Of a stretch of DNA of 64,000 nt, positions 43,210 through 51,712 are shown piece after piece. Under the pieces are notes generated by a model. The model ran no database searches. It was not told where the DNA came from and saw only the letters and a list, made by a program, of their open reading frames with translations. The translations under genes were made by a program, and so were the position numbers. This DNA is from Lachnospiraceae bacterium UBA7143 (GTDB lineage Bacteria > Bacillota > Clostridia > Lachnospirales > Lachnospiraceae), in assembly GCA_002491905.1 (NCBI GenBank), contig DKWV01000003.1, positions 1 to 64,000 on the forward strand. The letters run 5' to 3'. How positions within the stretch are numbered: position 1 is the first letter of the stretch; each line of letters opens with the position of its first letter.

Positions 43210-44391
43210 TCAGGAATTGAACTTCTGCTCGTATTCCTCAACCGTCTTCATAATCTCTTTCGCATACTTCGGATAACGCTCCACCAGAGCCTTGATATCC
43301 CTCTGGGAGGTACCCGCCACCACATCCCTGTTATAGTCCATACGACGCCTTAAAGACTGCCTGCGGATAATCAGGTTGTGCCGGATCTCCACCATTTCCT
43401 TGGGATCCAGAATGGCCTCCGTCTGATGCAGCCAGATCGCCGGATCCTGTATCTGATAACACTTTAAAATCTGCAGAAGTTCCTGCTCGTTGTAATCCAG
43501 GTCAAGCTCCGCCCTGCGGAATTTCTCCCGCTCCTCCTTCTCAATCTTGTAGTTCTCCCACATTTCAGTCAGTTCCTTCGCGCTGTTCACGCCGTACTTC
43601 ATATGCAGATATTCGAGAAGGTTGGTGTTGTTCACATAGCGGATCTTCACTTTATTCTGCAGAAGAATAATCTTGTTAATCCCTGTCTCCACGCGTTTCA
43701 GCTCCCGTCTTGCGTCCATGTGCTTCACATAGATCAGCGTAATCACCACCGCTCCCACGCCGGCCGTGAGCAGATAACCCAGCTTCGTGTCCATATCCAG
43801 AAAGAACTGCAGGAACAAAAGCAGAAGCACGCACAGTCCCAGAGCCGTCACACAGATAACCGTCATGCCCTTTGTATCCGAAATCACCCGCATCACTTCG
43901 CTCTTGCGGTAAAGATAGGCATGCCGCTCCCCGTCCAGACGGCTTAAATCCTTGCGGATCAGCTCCTGATAGTTTTCCGCGTCGGTGATCTTCGTAAAGG
44001 CCTCCTCCATCTGGTCTTCCATGCGCTCCACCATACGGTACTTTTCATCCGTAATCCGATGGGGCCGCCCCATAAAGTCCGTCTTTCTCTCCTGTAAGAG
44101 GGACACCCGCTTCGCACAGTCCTTGAGCTGTTCGCTCTCCTCCGGCGGAAGAGCCTCGATCTCCTCCATGTCCTTCAGATAGGAGGTGACCATGTTGTAC
44201 TCAAAGTTCAGGTTCTCCAACTCTTTCGTGGCGTCTGCCATCTTCTCGAGGCAGTTTTTCACATAGTCGTCTCTCTGCTCTTTATTGTCAAAGTCTATCT
44301 CCCGCTGGGACTCCTCCTCTTCCCACTCTTCCCCGTCATAGTCGTCGTAGCTCCTGCGGAATCTTTCAAGCAGTCTCTTAATAAAGCCCAT
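43210..44391 (-). CDS. membrane-anchored coiled-coil protein, function unknown
   Basis: The 393-residue protein has a basic start (MGFIKRLLERFRR), an acidic stretch, a long helical coiled-coil region (about 25-170) and two hydrophobic helices (about 178-200 and 205-222). A second predicted helical region (230-340) is rich in Glu, Lys and Leu, and the tail holds RRMDYNRDVVAGTSQRDIKAL. No enzymatic motif is visible. It is the fourth gene of the module starting at 50206, 18 bases after the TPR-like gene, with GGAGG before its ATG. It may tether the module to the membrane. Confidence 0.75.
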   Translation of the reverse strand: MGFIKRLLERFRRSYDDYDGEEWEEEESQREIDFDNKEQRDDYVKNCLEKMADATKELENLNFEYNMVTSYLKDMEEIEALPPEESEQLKDCAKRVSLLQERKTDFMGRPHRITDEKYRMVERMEDQMEEAFTKITDAENYQELIRKDLSRLDGERHAYLYRKSEVMRVISDTKGMTVICVTALGLCVLLLLFLQFFLDMDTKLGYLLTAGVGAVVITLIYVKHMDARRELKRVETGINKIILLQNKVKIRYVNNTNLLEYLHMKYGVNSAKELTEMWENYKIEKEEREKFRRAELDLDYNEQELLQILKCYQIQDPAIWLHQTEAILDPKEMVEIRHNLIIRRQSLRRRMDYNRDVVAGTSQRDIKALVERYPKYAKEIMKTVEEYEQKFNS

Positions 44392-44409
44392 CTTTCTCCT
44401 CCACGTCGT

Positions 44410-45258
44410 CTATCGCATGCTCCTGCGGTATTTTTCTTTCAACCCCGCCGTCAGTTTCCCGAGCTCTTCATAATAAGGTGTGGAGCTGCCAAGCGCCCCC
44501 GCGCCTTCCTCCTTCATCACCTGATAGGTGACAAGCATCCTGTTCTCATCCGTCCCCTCGAAAGACCCCTGCGCCCGCTTCACCGTCCGCTCCACCTCGA
44601 GGGACAGTTCGTGGAACTCAGGATGCGCCGCAATATAATCAATATATGCGTTCTCCCGCTGCCCCATACGCAGCGCGGCCAGATACATCTTAAGCCCCTC
44701 TTTCTTCCCGTCGGTCGTATAAGATTTCATGAACCATTCGGCCGCCTGTCCGTAGAGAAACATGCCCGCGCAGGCCACTCCCATATTATGGTACAGTCTC
44801 GCCAGAAGAAGCTTCTCATTCCCCGGCACCTCGCCGGCCAGGCTCTGGTACTGCTGCAGAGCTGCCAGATACCGCTTTTCCCCGAGAAGATAATCGGCCT
44901 TTGCCTTCTGCCTCTCATAAGGGCTCAGTCCCTCATTACCCCTCACGGTCTCCTCCGTGCGCGAAATAACGTCTGCAGGATAAATATTCACATACTCTAA
45001 AACCGCACCCACATAGGCCGCCGTGGAACCACGCCGGTTTAGCAGCGCATCCAGCGTATGGGCAAGATCGCTTAATCCGCACTCCGTCTCGAGCCATCTG
45101 ACCATGTCCCGCTGCATGATTTCCGCATCGAGAAGCTCCGCCCTGTCCACAAAGAGGAAACAGAGTTCCTCCACCGAGTATAGGTTTACATAAAACCTTT
45201 CCATATAATAGGGGTTTTCCGCCCGCCTGCCTGTCGCCAGAATCATCTGCCCGCTCAT
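44410..45258 (-). CDS. TPR-like protein of unknown module
   Basis: A 282-residue cytosolic protein. The N-terminal part (FYVNLYSVEELCFLFVDRAEL) is a conserved-looking helical domain. Residues 125-225 contain at least two TPR-like helix pairs (KADYLLGEKRYLAALQQYQSL and LARLYHNMGVACAGMFLYGQAAEWFMKSY). It is the third gene of the module, 22 bases after the HSP70/actin-like gene. TPR proteins usually act as adaptors, so it may link the ATPase-like protein to the large helical protein. No family name was recognised with certainty. Confidence 0.75.
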   Translation of the reverse strand: MSGQMILATGRRAENPYYMERFYVNLYSVEELCFLFVDRAELLDAEIMQRDMVRWLETECGLSDLAHTLDALLNRRGSTAAYVGAVLEYVNIYPADVISRTEETVRGNEGLSPYERQKAKADYLLGEKRYLAALQQYQSLAGEVPGNEKLLLARLYHNMGVACAGMFLYGQAAEWFMKSYTTDGKKEGLKMYLAALRMGQRENAYIDYIAAHPEFHELSLEVERTVKRAQGSFEGTDENRMLVTYQVMKEEGAGALGSSTPYYEELGKLTAGLKEKYRRSMR

Positions 45259-45280
45259 CTTTTCCTTCGTCCCTCAACGT

Positions 45281-46594
45281 TTATGAAATCCGAAATTCTT
45301 CTTCCCACTTCTGTCCCCCGGAGGGAAAAAACTCTCCCAGCCCAAGATCCGTCACCGTTACCTGTACCGTATCTGCCGAAGCCATCGCCGCATCCAGCGC
45401 GTATCTGGTAAAGGGCGCGCCCGTCTCCCTTGCCCCGGAAAGGGAAATGGTCCTTATCTGTGCATTTTTCCCGGTAAGCGGCGTGACCACGAAGGAAATT
45501 TCCTTCTCCTTACCGAGAAGAATCTCGCAGGAATTATGCAGTTCGTACCAGTTCTCCCCAGCGTCCAGAAGGGCGTAGTAGGATTCCTTTCCCTGCCGCA
45601 GCACCTGCATGCCGATATTGGCCTTTAATTTATCCTCCCCCAGAAAGATATGGGCCTTCCCCGCCTCGCTTTGGTCAAATTTCTCCAAAAGACTGTAGAC
45701 TGCCCCCCTGCTGTACAGGTTATTTCCCTGAAACACACGTCTGTTCCGGCAGAGAAACTGCAGGGATTTTTTATGCCACTCCTCCCGAAAACCATCCCCC
45801 AGAAGATAGGCCGAGGAAACGATCCGCCCTTCGCAGAGTTTCTCCAGAATCCCGAGAAACCTCTCGTCAGCCAAGCGGAAGGCATCCTGCTTCACACCAT
45901 CCGCCTCATCCTCCTCCGGAACCACGACCGTCTCATAGCCCGCCTCCTCAATCAGCGCAACAATTGGCGTGGTTCTCTTGTTGCACTCCATGCGGTAGGT
46001 CTTTAGCAGTCTCCCGTCATGTTCGCAGACTACCACCTGATAGGCCCACAGCTCCGAGGGCTGATAGAGCACAAAAGAGTAAAGGCTCTCCGTGTGGCTC
46101 TGGAAATAAATATGCTGCGTCTTTATCTGCAGATTGGCCGCCACCTGCAGAAGGACCTCCACCATGCGGTCGTCCATCTTATCCACCGTAAACAGGATGG
46201 CGGCAATGTGCTCCACCGGAACGATAAAACTCATAAGCCCCAGACTTCTTCTGATAAAGAGTGTCAAAAGCGCCACCGGGTCATATGTCTCCCCGTCCAG
46301 CCGGATTTCCGTCCCCTTTCTCGCAAGAGCCAGAATATCCTCCACCGGACACATGGTTTCCTCCTCAGCGCTCTTCACCGCCTCCTTGCCGTAAAGCCAC
46401 TGGTTCGTCCCTTTTCGTTTACATAACATAAATGGGATGTTGTACTGCTTTGTCCCCACTACGGGTGCAACCGTCTCCACATCCCCCTCGCCGAAAATAC
46501 AGTAACTGATCTGGGCATACCTCTCCCCCAGGTCATACCCCACAAACACATCTCCCTTATGCGGTTTGTCGTCCTCTTTCTTTTCCAAAAACAT
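45281..46594 (-). CDS. HSP70/actin-like protein, probably DUF5716 family
   Basis: A 437-residue cytosolic protein. VFVGYDLGERYAQISY (about 17-32) matches the phosphate-1 loop of the HSP70/actin fold, and the spacing of FIVPVEHIAAILFTVDK and the later SSAYLLGDGFREEW fits the same fold. The phosphate-2 glycines are poorly conserved, so ATP hydrolysis is uncertain. The C-terminal 120 residues are beta-rich. It is the second gene of the module. The link to DUF5716 rests on memory of the lachnospiral family, not on a search. Confidence 0.7.
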   Translation of the reverse strand: MFLEKKEDDKPHKGDVFVGYDLGERYAQISYCIFGEGDVETVAPVVGTKQYNIPFMLCKRKGTNQWLYGKEAVKSAEEETMCPVEDILALARKGTEIRLDGETYDPVALLTLFIRRSLGLMSFIVPVEHIAAILFTVDKMDDRMVEVLLQVAANLQIKTQHIYFQSHTESLYSFVLYQPSELWAYQVVVCEHDGRLLKTYRMECNKRTTPIVALIEEAGYETVVVPEEDEADGVKQDAFRLADERFLGILEKLCEGRIVSSAYLLGDGFREEWHKKSLQFLCRNRRVFQGNNLYSRGAVYSLLEKFDQSEAGKAHIFLGEDKLKANIGMQVLRQGKESYYALLDAGENWYELHNSCEILLGKEKEISFVVTPLTGKNAQIRTISLSGARETGAPFTRYALDAAMASADTVQVTVTDLGLGEFFPSGGQKWEEEFRIS

Positions 46595-46654
46595 AGTTTC
46601 TTCCTCTGTATCGGAAAATGCCCATCTTTGGCATTAAAATCTCTTTTCGTGCTG

Positions 46655-49600
46655 CTACCTCACGGTAAAAATCTGTTCCACCATATGATCCTGCCTGAAA
46701 TACTCTGACAACAGGCTGTTCACCGTATCGTAATCCTGCAGGGTCTTTCCTATCATAATATCATTCAGAATGCTGAACCTGCCTTCCGGAATATCCCCCC
46801 CGGCGTCCCCCTTCCGAATCACATCACTCACCACAAGCTGTTCTCCTGTTTCCGTTTCCTCCGTGATATAATATCGGAGCTGCTCCCCAAAAAACAGGAT
46901 AAACTCACTGACACAGATACCGCCAAACATATTCCGCATCTCCTCGTGGGTATATTCCTGGTCGCCCGCACCCTCCTCCTGAATCTGATAATGGATCATG
47001 ACACGCGCGCCGGAAGTTGTCCGGTATTCCACCATCGTCTTATCCAGATAGACGCCAAGCTGCGGCACACAGCCAAAATAATTCCGATAGAAGGGCATCA
47101 CAATCCCCTGCGCGAGAAGCGACTCCAAAAAAACGCCGCAGAGCTTCTGTACAGTTTCGTCCCGCTCCCTGTCCGCGTAATAACGAAGATAAGCGATCCG
47201 GCATACCGGATGCATCGGTGCCTCCTCCTGATAAAGCTGCCGCACGCTCTCAAACACATAGGGGTCCGCAGCTTCCTCCTTCACCACATCGTCATAACAG
47301 CAGGCCGACACGAAAGCCCCCCTGACCCGCTCGCTGCCGCCGCATTTCGTGTAGGACCGAAAAATCTCCAGCCGCTCATCAACCTGTGCGCCCGTATACA
47401 GCATCTGCACAAGCATCCGCTCGCACAGCCTGTAGGTATCCGCACCAAAAGACTGTGCCAGTTTCCATATATCCCGCATCTGCCCTGTGCTCCCGGTAAA
47501 CCATCGAACCAGATAATCGAGCACATTGTCGTCGTATTTCCCCTTCTGCACCGCATAGAGAAGCATCCCTGTAAGCAGAGGGTCTTCCTCCGTCTCTGTC
47601 AGCTCCAAAAGCCTGCTGCCCAGCTTAAGGATTGTCTTTGCATCTATATCGTATGGACCGAAACGTCTGATCCACTCGCGCGCCTCCTCATACATGCCCC
47701 GGCTTACAAGGAAACGCACAATCTTTCCCCGGTCACGCCGGTTCACATCCTCCGGGTGCAGTGTGAGCAAATACTCATCCAACTCCCGCATTCTGTCCTT
47801 TTCATAATAAAAGTCTACCATCATGGGACGGATTTTTCGTTTTTCTTCTTCCTCCATCCGCTCCGATGCGGACAACAGTGCGAAAAGATCCGCATTATCC
47901 TCCTGCACCGTGAACATATGCTGCTTTGCATAGCAGGCATAAACCGCATAGCCCAGATGGTTGCGAACAAACGGCGCAGCCATCAGCGCAAGGCTGCCCG
48001 GATTCATCAACGCCTCCGCAGAATACGCCATGCCCACCGTAAAAAGGTTGCCGGTGCCGTCTCCCAAAAGCACCCGGCAGTCATTGTCATAAACCGGCAC
48101 AAAAGCCCTTCCCCCCGTCATGGGAAAACGCTTAATATCCGCCCGGCAGGAGTACGATAACAGCACCTCTCTTGCGTTCTCCTCCTCTGTCCTGACCTCC
48201 CGCATAAAAAGCAGGGATACCAACGACCTGGCAGTCTGCTCGTCAATCATGGAAGGCGTCAGAAGGTTGTCGTAAAGATAAGCCAGATCCCGGTTAATCC
48301 GGCCCCGGCTGATCTGCTCCAGCACGAAACGTTCCATAGACACCATGTAGTTTACATAAATATCCGCCAATTCCTCCCTGTGCCTGTATACATAGGCATA
48401 AAGATAAGCCGTGACCTCATAGTGAAGATCGCTTCTGTAAGCGAAATACAGAAGCACCATTTTGGGCAGCTCACCGTCATAGTCCCGGGGAAGTGACATC
48501 ATATAGTATTCATAAAGTCTGGTGATGCGCAGATTTTCCTCCACACCCGCACGGTACCACGGAAAATACACCTCACCGCTGCGGTTTCCCTGAATGAGCA
48601 GGGTACAGATCTCGTGCAGGACCTCCTTGTGGGGAATCAGCTCATAACACCCTTTCAGAATACGGAACAGCCTCTCGGAATACCCCCGTTTCTGCCCCGC
48701 AAGATACACCACCTGCAAGAGGATCTCCTCCTGCATAACCCCGTTTTTGACCGCATAGGCCAGTATCTGTTCCTCAAAGAGATCCAGTTTGCGCAGCATG
48801 GCCGGATTCATACAGAGGATGTTCCACGCCTCAATATAGATCATCGGGGAAGTACAGTGATGGATAAACAGATCCTCCAAAAGCAGCCATCTGCGGGAAA
48901 CGCTCTCCACATACTCCTCAGAGAGATAGAGTAACAGCCAGGCGATCCGCCAGTCTCCCCTTCTCCGGCTGTAAACCTGCGAAACCGTCTCCGCCACTTC
49001 GTCCACATAGGAATCCTCCTCGCTGACGAGGGTGGTCAGATAGAGATAATAGCACCAAAGCGCCGGATTCTCCTCCCGTTCGGCAGACACCTTCTCCCGC
49101 AGTTTTTCAATCTGCCATTTTGCTTCGTTTCCCCGCTCCTGGGACAAAAGCATCTGCCCCCTGAACAGCTTCACAGCCGTGTCCTTATCGTCAAGCTGCT
49201 CCATGCGGGTCAGCAGTTTTTCCGTCTCCGCAAGCCAGGTGCCCGTCCCGATCTTTTTTAAGCGGTGCGCCTGATAGTATTCCATCAGCTGCACCGTGAG
49301 CTGTTTCTTTTCCCGTTTTGCTCCAAGCGTTCTGCTCCCGGCCGCGCGCTGCACCACAGTGACGGGGATCCGCACCGTGCCATTCTCCCGCACAAGCACA
49401 ATCGCGCCTGAGTTTATGCCGCCGTGCAGCTTTTCCATATCTATTCCATAATAGAGCCGGTAAATATTATCCGCAAACGAGTCCTCTCCCGCTCTCTCCT
49501 CCTGCAGCCTGATAAACTCCCCTTCCGCCCGAAACTGCAGTCTCGTATACCCCCAGCCGTTCCGACTGATGACAAGGGCATAGCGCGCGTTCCCGTCAGG

Positions 49601-50206
49601 GTCCTCTATCCGTATTTCGCTCTCCTCCGGCAAAAATTCCACCGGCTTTTTCTTATGGATCTCCTGCAGGAATTCCTCCACATTGTGTTCGTTGCCGGGA
49701 ACTGCGGAAAGCCCTTTGTAGGCCGCGTAATACTGCCTGTCGTGGCCCGTGAATACCTTTTTGAAGCGCGGCTCATAGAAGAGCACCACCGCCTCCTCCC
49801 AGTTACTTCTCGCCAGATTCGTAAAATGAAAAAGATTCCGAATTTCTCCCAGACTTGAAGTGATTTCGTCCGAAAGCACCGTCACCTGAAAGGGCAGTTC
49901 ATACTCTCCCCTGTTCGAGACAATGAAAAAAGAGCCGGAAACCTCCTGCCCCGCCTCCATCCCGGCAGCGTCAAAGCGATAAAGGATCTCGTCCTCACTG
50001 CCGCCGAAACGTTTCGTGACACAGTCCATGCGCAGATCGGAAGCCGCCACCGTCCCCTCTGTCACCGCCCCCTCCGGGCCGTACACGAAAAAAGACCCCT
50101 CGCAGGCCGTGTCTGCCTGAAGGGACAGAGTAACGCGCGGGCAGGAAAACTCCAGAGAACCGTCATCCGTATGAAATTTACCTTCTAAAATCTCGTCCAC
50201 TATCAT
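46655..50206 (-). CDS. very large helical-repeat protein, probably DUF5717 family
   Basis: An 1183-residue protein with no signal peptide or membrane helix. The first 130 residues are beta-rich (Ig-like pattern), and another beta domain spans about 200-290. From about 300 to 900 there is a long run of paired amphipathic helices typical of an alpha solenoid, then mixed alpha/beta to the end. No catalytic motif was seen. It is the first gene of the four-gene module that runs into purB. Its ATG lies exactly where transcription should start, so the mRNA is probably leaderless. The family name is tentative. Confidence 0.75.
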   Translation of the reverse strand: MIVDEILEGKFHTDDGSLEFSCPRVTLSLQADTACEGSFFVYGPEGAVTEGTVAASDLRMDCVTKRFGGSEDEILYRFDAAGMEAGQEVSGSFFIVSNRGEYELPFQVTVLSDEITSSLGEIRNLFHFTNLARSNWEEAVVLFYEPRFKKVFTGHDRQYYAAYKGLSAVPGNEHNVEEFLQEIHKKKPVEFLPEESEIRIEDPDGNARYALVISRNGWGYTRLQFRAEGEFIRLQEERAGEDSFADNIYRLYYGIDMEKLHGGINSGAIVLVRENGTVRIPVTVVQRAAGSRTLGAKREKKQLTVQLMEYYQAHRLKKIGTGTWLAETEKLLTRMEQLDDKDTAVKLFRGQMLLSQERGNEAKWQIEKLREKVSAEREENPALWCYYLYLTTLVSEEDSYVDEVAETVSQVYSRRRGDWRIAWLLLYLSEEYVESVSRRWLLLEDLFIHHCTSPMIYIEAWNILCMNPAMLRKLDLFEEQILAYAVKNGVMQEEILLQVVYLAGQKRGYSERLFRILKGCYELIPHKEVLHEICTLLIQGNRSGEVYFPWYRAGVEENLRITRLYEYYMMSLPRDYDGELPKMVLLYFAYRSDLHYEVTAYLYAYVYRHREELADIYVNYMVSMERFVLEQISRGRINRDLAYLYDNLLTPSMIDEQTARSLVSLLFMREVRTEEENAREVLLSYSCRADIKRFPMTGGRAFVPVYDNDCRVLLGDGTGNLFTVGMAYSAEALMNPGSLALMAAPFVRNHLGYAVYACYAKQHMFTVQEDNADLFALLSASERMEEEEKRKIRPMMVDFYYEKDRMRELDEYLLTLHPEDVNRRDRGKIVRFLVSRGMYEEAREWIRRFGPYDIDAKTILKLGSRLLELTETEEDPLLTGMLLYAVQKGKYDDNVLDYLVRWFTGSTGQMRDIWKLAQSFGADTYRLCERMLVQMLYTGAQVDERLEIFRSYTKCGGSERVRGAFVSACCYDDVVKEEAADPYVFESVRQLYQEEAPMHPVCRIAYLRYYADRERDETVQKLCGVFLESLLAQGIVMPFYRNYFGCVPQLGVYLDKTMVEYRTTSGARVMIHYQIQEEGAGDQEYTHEEMRNMFGGICVSEFILFFGEQLRYYITEETETGEQLVVSDVIRKGDAGGDIPEGRFSILNDIMIGKTLQDYDTVNSLLSEYFRQDHMVEQIFTVR

Positions 50207-50242
50207 ACCGATAGTATATCATTTTCCGGGTAGCATGTGCAA
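50207..50242 (-). promoter_or_regulatory. leaderless promoter of the DUF5717 operon
   Basis: Minus strand TTGCAC (50237-50242), 18-base spacer ending TGA, TATACT (50213-50218), then six bases and the ATG at 50206. The predicted +1 is the A of the start codon, and no ribosome site exists. Confidence 0.7.
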
Positions 50243-50255
50243 CCCTCATTGCACA
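50236..50255. promoter_or_regulatory. dyad operator candidate at the DUF5717 promoter
   Basis: TGTGCAA-TGAGGG-TTGCACA, a perfect 7-base inverted repeat with a 6-base spacer, overlapping the -35. A 17-of-20 copy lies at the tetR start (51649-51668). Confidence 0.6.
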
Positions 50256-50302
50256 CCCGGATGAGGCTTTTCTCTCCGATCCCGCCCGCTGTCATCCTCT
50301 CT

Positions 50303-50959
50303 TTATGATTCCCGGACGCGGTGGACGATTTCCCGCAACGCTCTCCGGTAATCATCCACGTTATCGATCATTGGCGCATGGCCCGCTCCGGCAATCAGAT
50401 AAAGCTTTTTGTCGGGCGCCTGCACCTGTTCAAAATACTTCATGCTGATCTCTATCGGCGTCTGGCTGTCCTTCCCGCTGCCGCCCTTTTCAATCACAGA
50501 TTTCAGGATGGCATAACCCGTCCGCTCGTTTTCCAAAATATTGATGACCTGTCCGCACCCGATATAACACAGCGTATGTTCCGGGTGTTCCATGACAAAC
50601 ATGCTGCCCAGAACGCTTCCCCATGAATGTCCGAGAATCCCGATTTTTTCTTTCCCGTATATACGTTTCAGATACAGCACAATCTCCAGAAGGTCGTTCT
50701 TAAGCGTCTCCGTGTCGGGCCTGCTCCTTCTGTTTTTCAGCCATGTCTTCCCCGCACCGCGCTGGTCATAATAGACAATGTTATAGTCACGCGCCGCGTA
50801 CTCCTCTACCACATAGGCAAAAAAGCTCTCCGTCTGCCCCGGCCCTCCATGAATGAAAAGCAGGACAGGATCCTCCGGCCTGGAACGATAGTGCAAAAGA
50901 TAATGCTCGATTCCCGCTGCATGTACATACTCTTCCGCATATACCTTTTCTTTTTTCAT
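50303..50959 (-). CDS. alpha/beta hydrolase, internally shortened
   Basis: Related to proline iminopeptidases. The 218 residues include the oxyanion motif HGGPGQ (about 37-42), YYDQRGAG, and the nucleophile elbow GHSWGS (about 110-115). The C-terminal histidine is in AGAGHAP. The cap domain and the strand that normally carries the catalytic Asp are missing: the sequence jumps from ILKSVIEKGGSG to EISMKYFEQVQAP. Family members are usually near 290-320 residues. It may be a non-functional deletion form. It follows the TetR gene by 21 bases on the same strand. Confidence 0.75.
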   Translation of the reverse strand: MKKEKVYAEEYVHAAGIEHYLLHYRSRPEDPVLLFIHGGPGQTESFFAYVVEEYAARDYNIVYYDQRGAGKTWLKNRRSRPDTETLKNDLLEIVLYLKRIYGKEKIGILGHSWGSVLGSMFVMEHPEHTLCYIGCGQVINILENERTGYAILKSVIEKGGSGKDSQTPIEISMKYFEQVQAPDKKLYLIAGAGHAPMIDNVDDYRRALREIVHRVRES

Positions 50960-50980
50960 ATTCCGTCACTCCCTTTCCCT

Positions 50981-51649
50981 TTAAACCTCTGCCCCGCCAT
51001 CAACCCCGGCGCCAATCAGGTCATTTACCGTCCGCGCCAGTATGTTCAACAGGAGGCGCGGCTGATACAGCGCCGACAACGGATTTCTCTCGTGTCGATA
51101 GCAGTTGTTAACGATGCAGGTCATCTGGATTCCTCCATATGCGGAAGAGATAAACGCAAGCAATTCCTCCGCGCTCACGCTGGGATGTATTCTGCCAAGC
51201 GCGGCCTGCTCCTTATAATACTCCAGCGTGCGTATGGTCAGATACTCCATATTTCCCGTTTCCGAAAGGCTCCCCATTATCTTTGCAATTCGATCCGGCA
51301 TGTTCATGGCAAGCACGGAAAGCTCAAAATCAATCTTCTCAATGCCCATCAATTCACTGTCCATAAAATCCGCCAGCATCATAAACAGCCGCTCTGTAAT
51401 CTCCTGCGGCAACAGCATGTCCTTCTGCCCCAGTATCTCATCGACCTTCTCCCGGATGCTTGTCCGCTCCCGCAGCTGCCTGATCATATCTGCGAAAATA
51501 TCATCTATATCCCTGTAAAAACGATAGATACCGCCCTGGCTGAGCCCCGTCCTGTCAATGATATCCTGCATGGTCACCGTGCTGACTGTCTTTTGCAGGC
51601 ATGTCTGTATGTCAATAGGAAACGCACTGTTTCTGACACGATGGCACAT
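50981..51649 (-). CDS. TetR-family regulator
   Basis: A 222-residue transcription factor. The helix-turn-helix is MQDIIDRTGLSQGGIYRFYRDID (about residues 27-49), the typical TetR DNA-binding end. The rest is an all-helical ligand and dimerisation domain. GAGGG lies before the ATG, inside a 20-base element that closely matches a perfect dyad at the promoter of the DUF5717 operon, suggesting self-regulation and control of that operon. It heads a two-gene unit with the alpha/beta hydrolase and is divergent from the SpoIID-like gene. Confidence 0.85.
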   Translation of the reverse strand: MCHRVRNSAFPIDIQTCLQKTVSTVTMQDIIDRTGLSQGGIYRFYRDIDDIFADMIRQLRERTSIREKVDEILGQKDMLLPQEITERLFMMLADFMDSELMGIEKIDFELSVLAMNMPDRIAKIMGSLSETGNMEYLTIRTLEYYKEQAALGRIHPSVSAEELLAFISSAYGGIQMTCIVNNCYRHERNPLSALYQPRLLLNILARTVNDLIGAGVDGGAEV

Positions 51650-51668
51650 GCGCAGCCCTCATTGCATA
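51649..51668. promoter_or_regulatory. second copy of dyad operator element at tetR
   Basis: TGCGCAG-CCCTCA-TTGCATA on the plus strand, 17 of 20 bases the same as 50236-50255. It covers the ribosome site of the TetR gene. Confidence 0.55.
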
Positions 51669-51712
51669 TCATAGGGGTAAGAGAACGACTTTCCCAAAAA
51701 CGAGGTATCCGT

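Noticed and set aside
50627..51712. Long plus-strand extension before the SpoIID-like protein
   Set aside because: It lies opposite the hydrolase and TetR genes and shows no protein-like pattern; the real start is the ATG at 51713.
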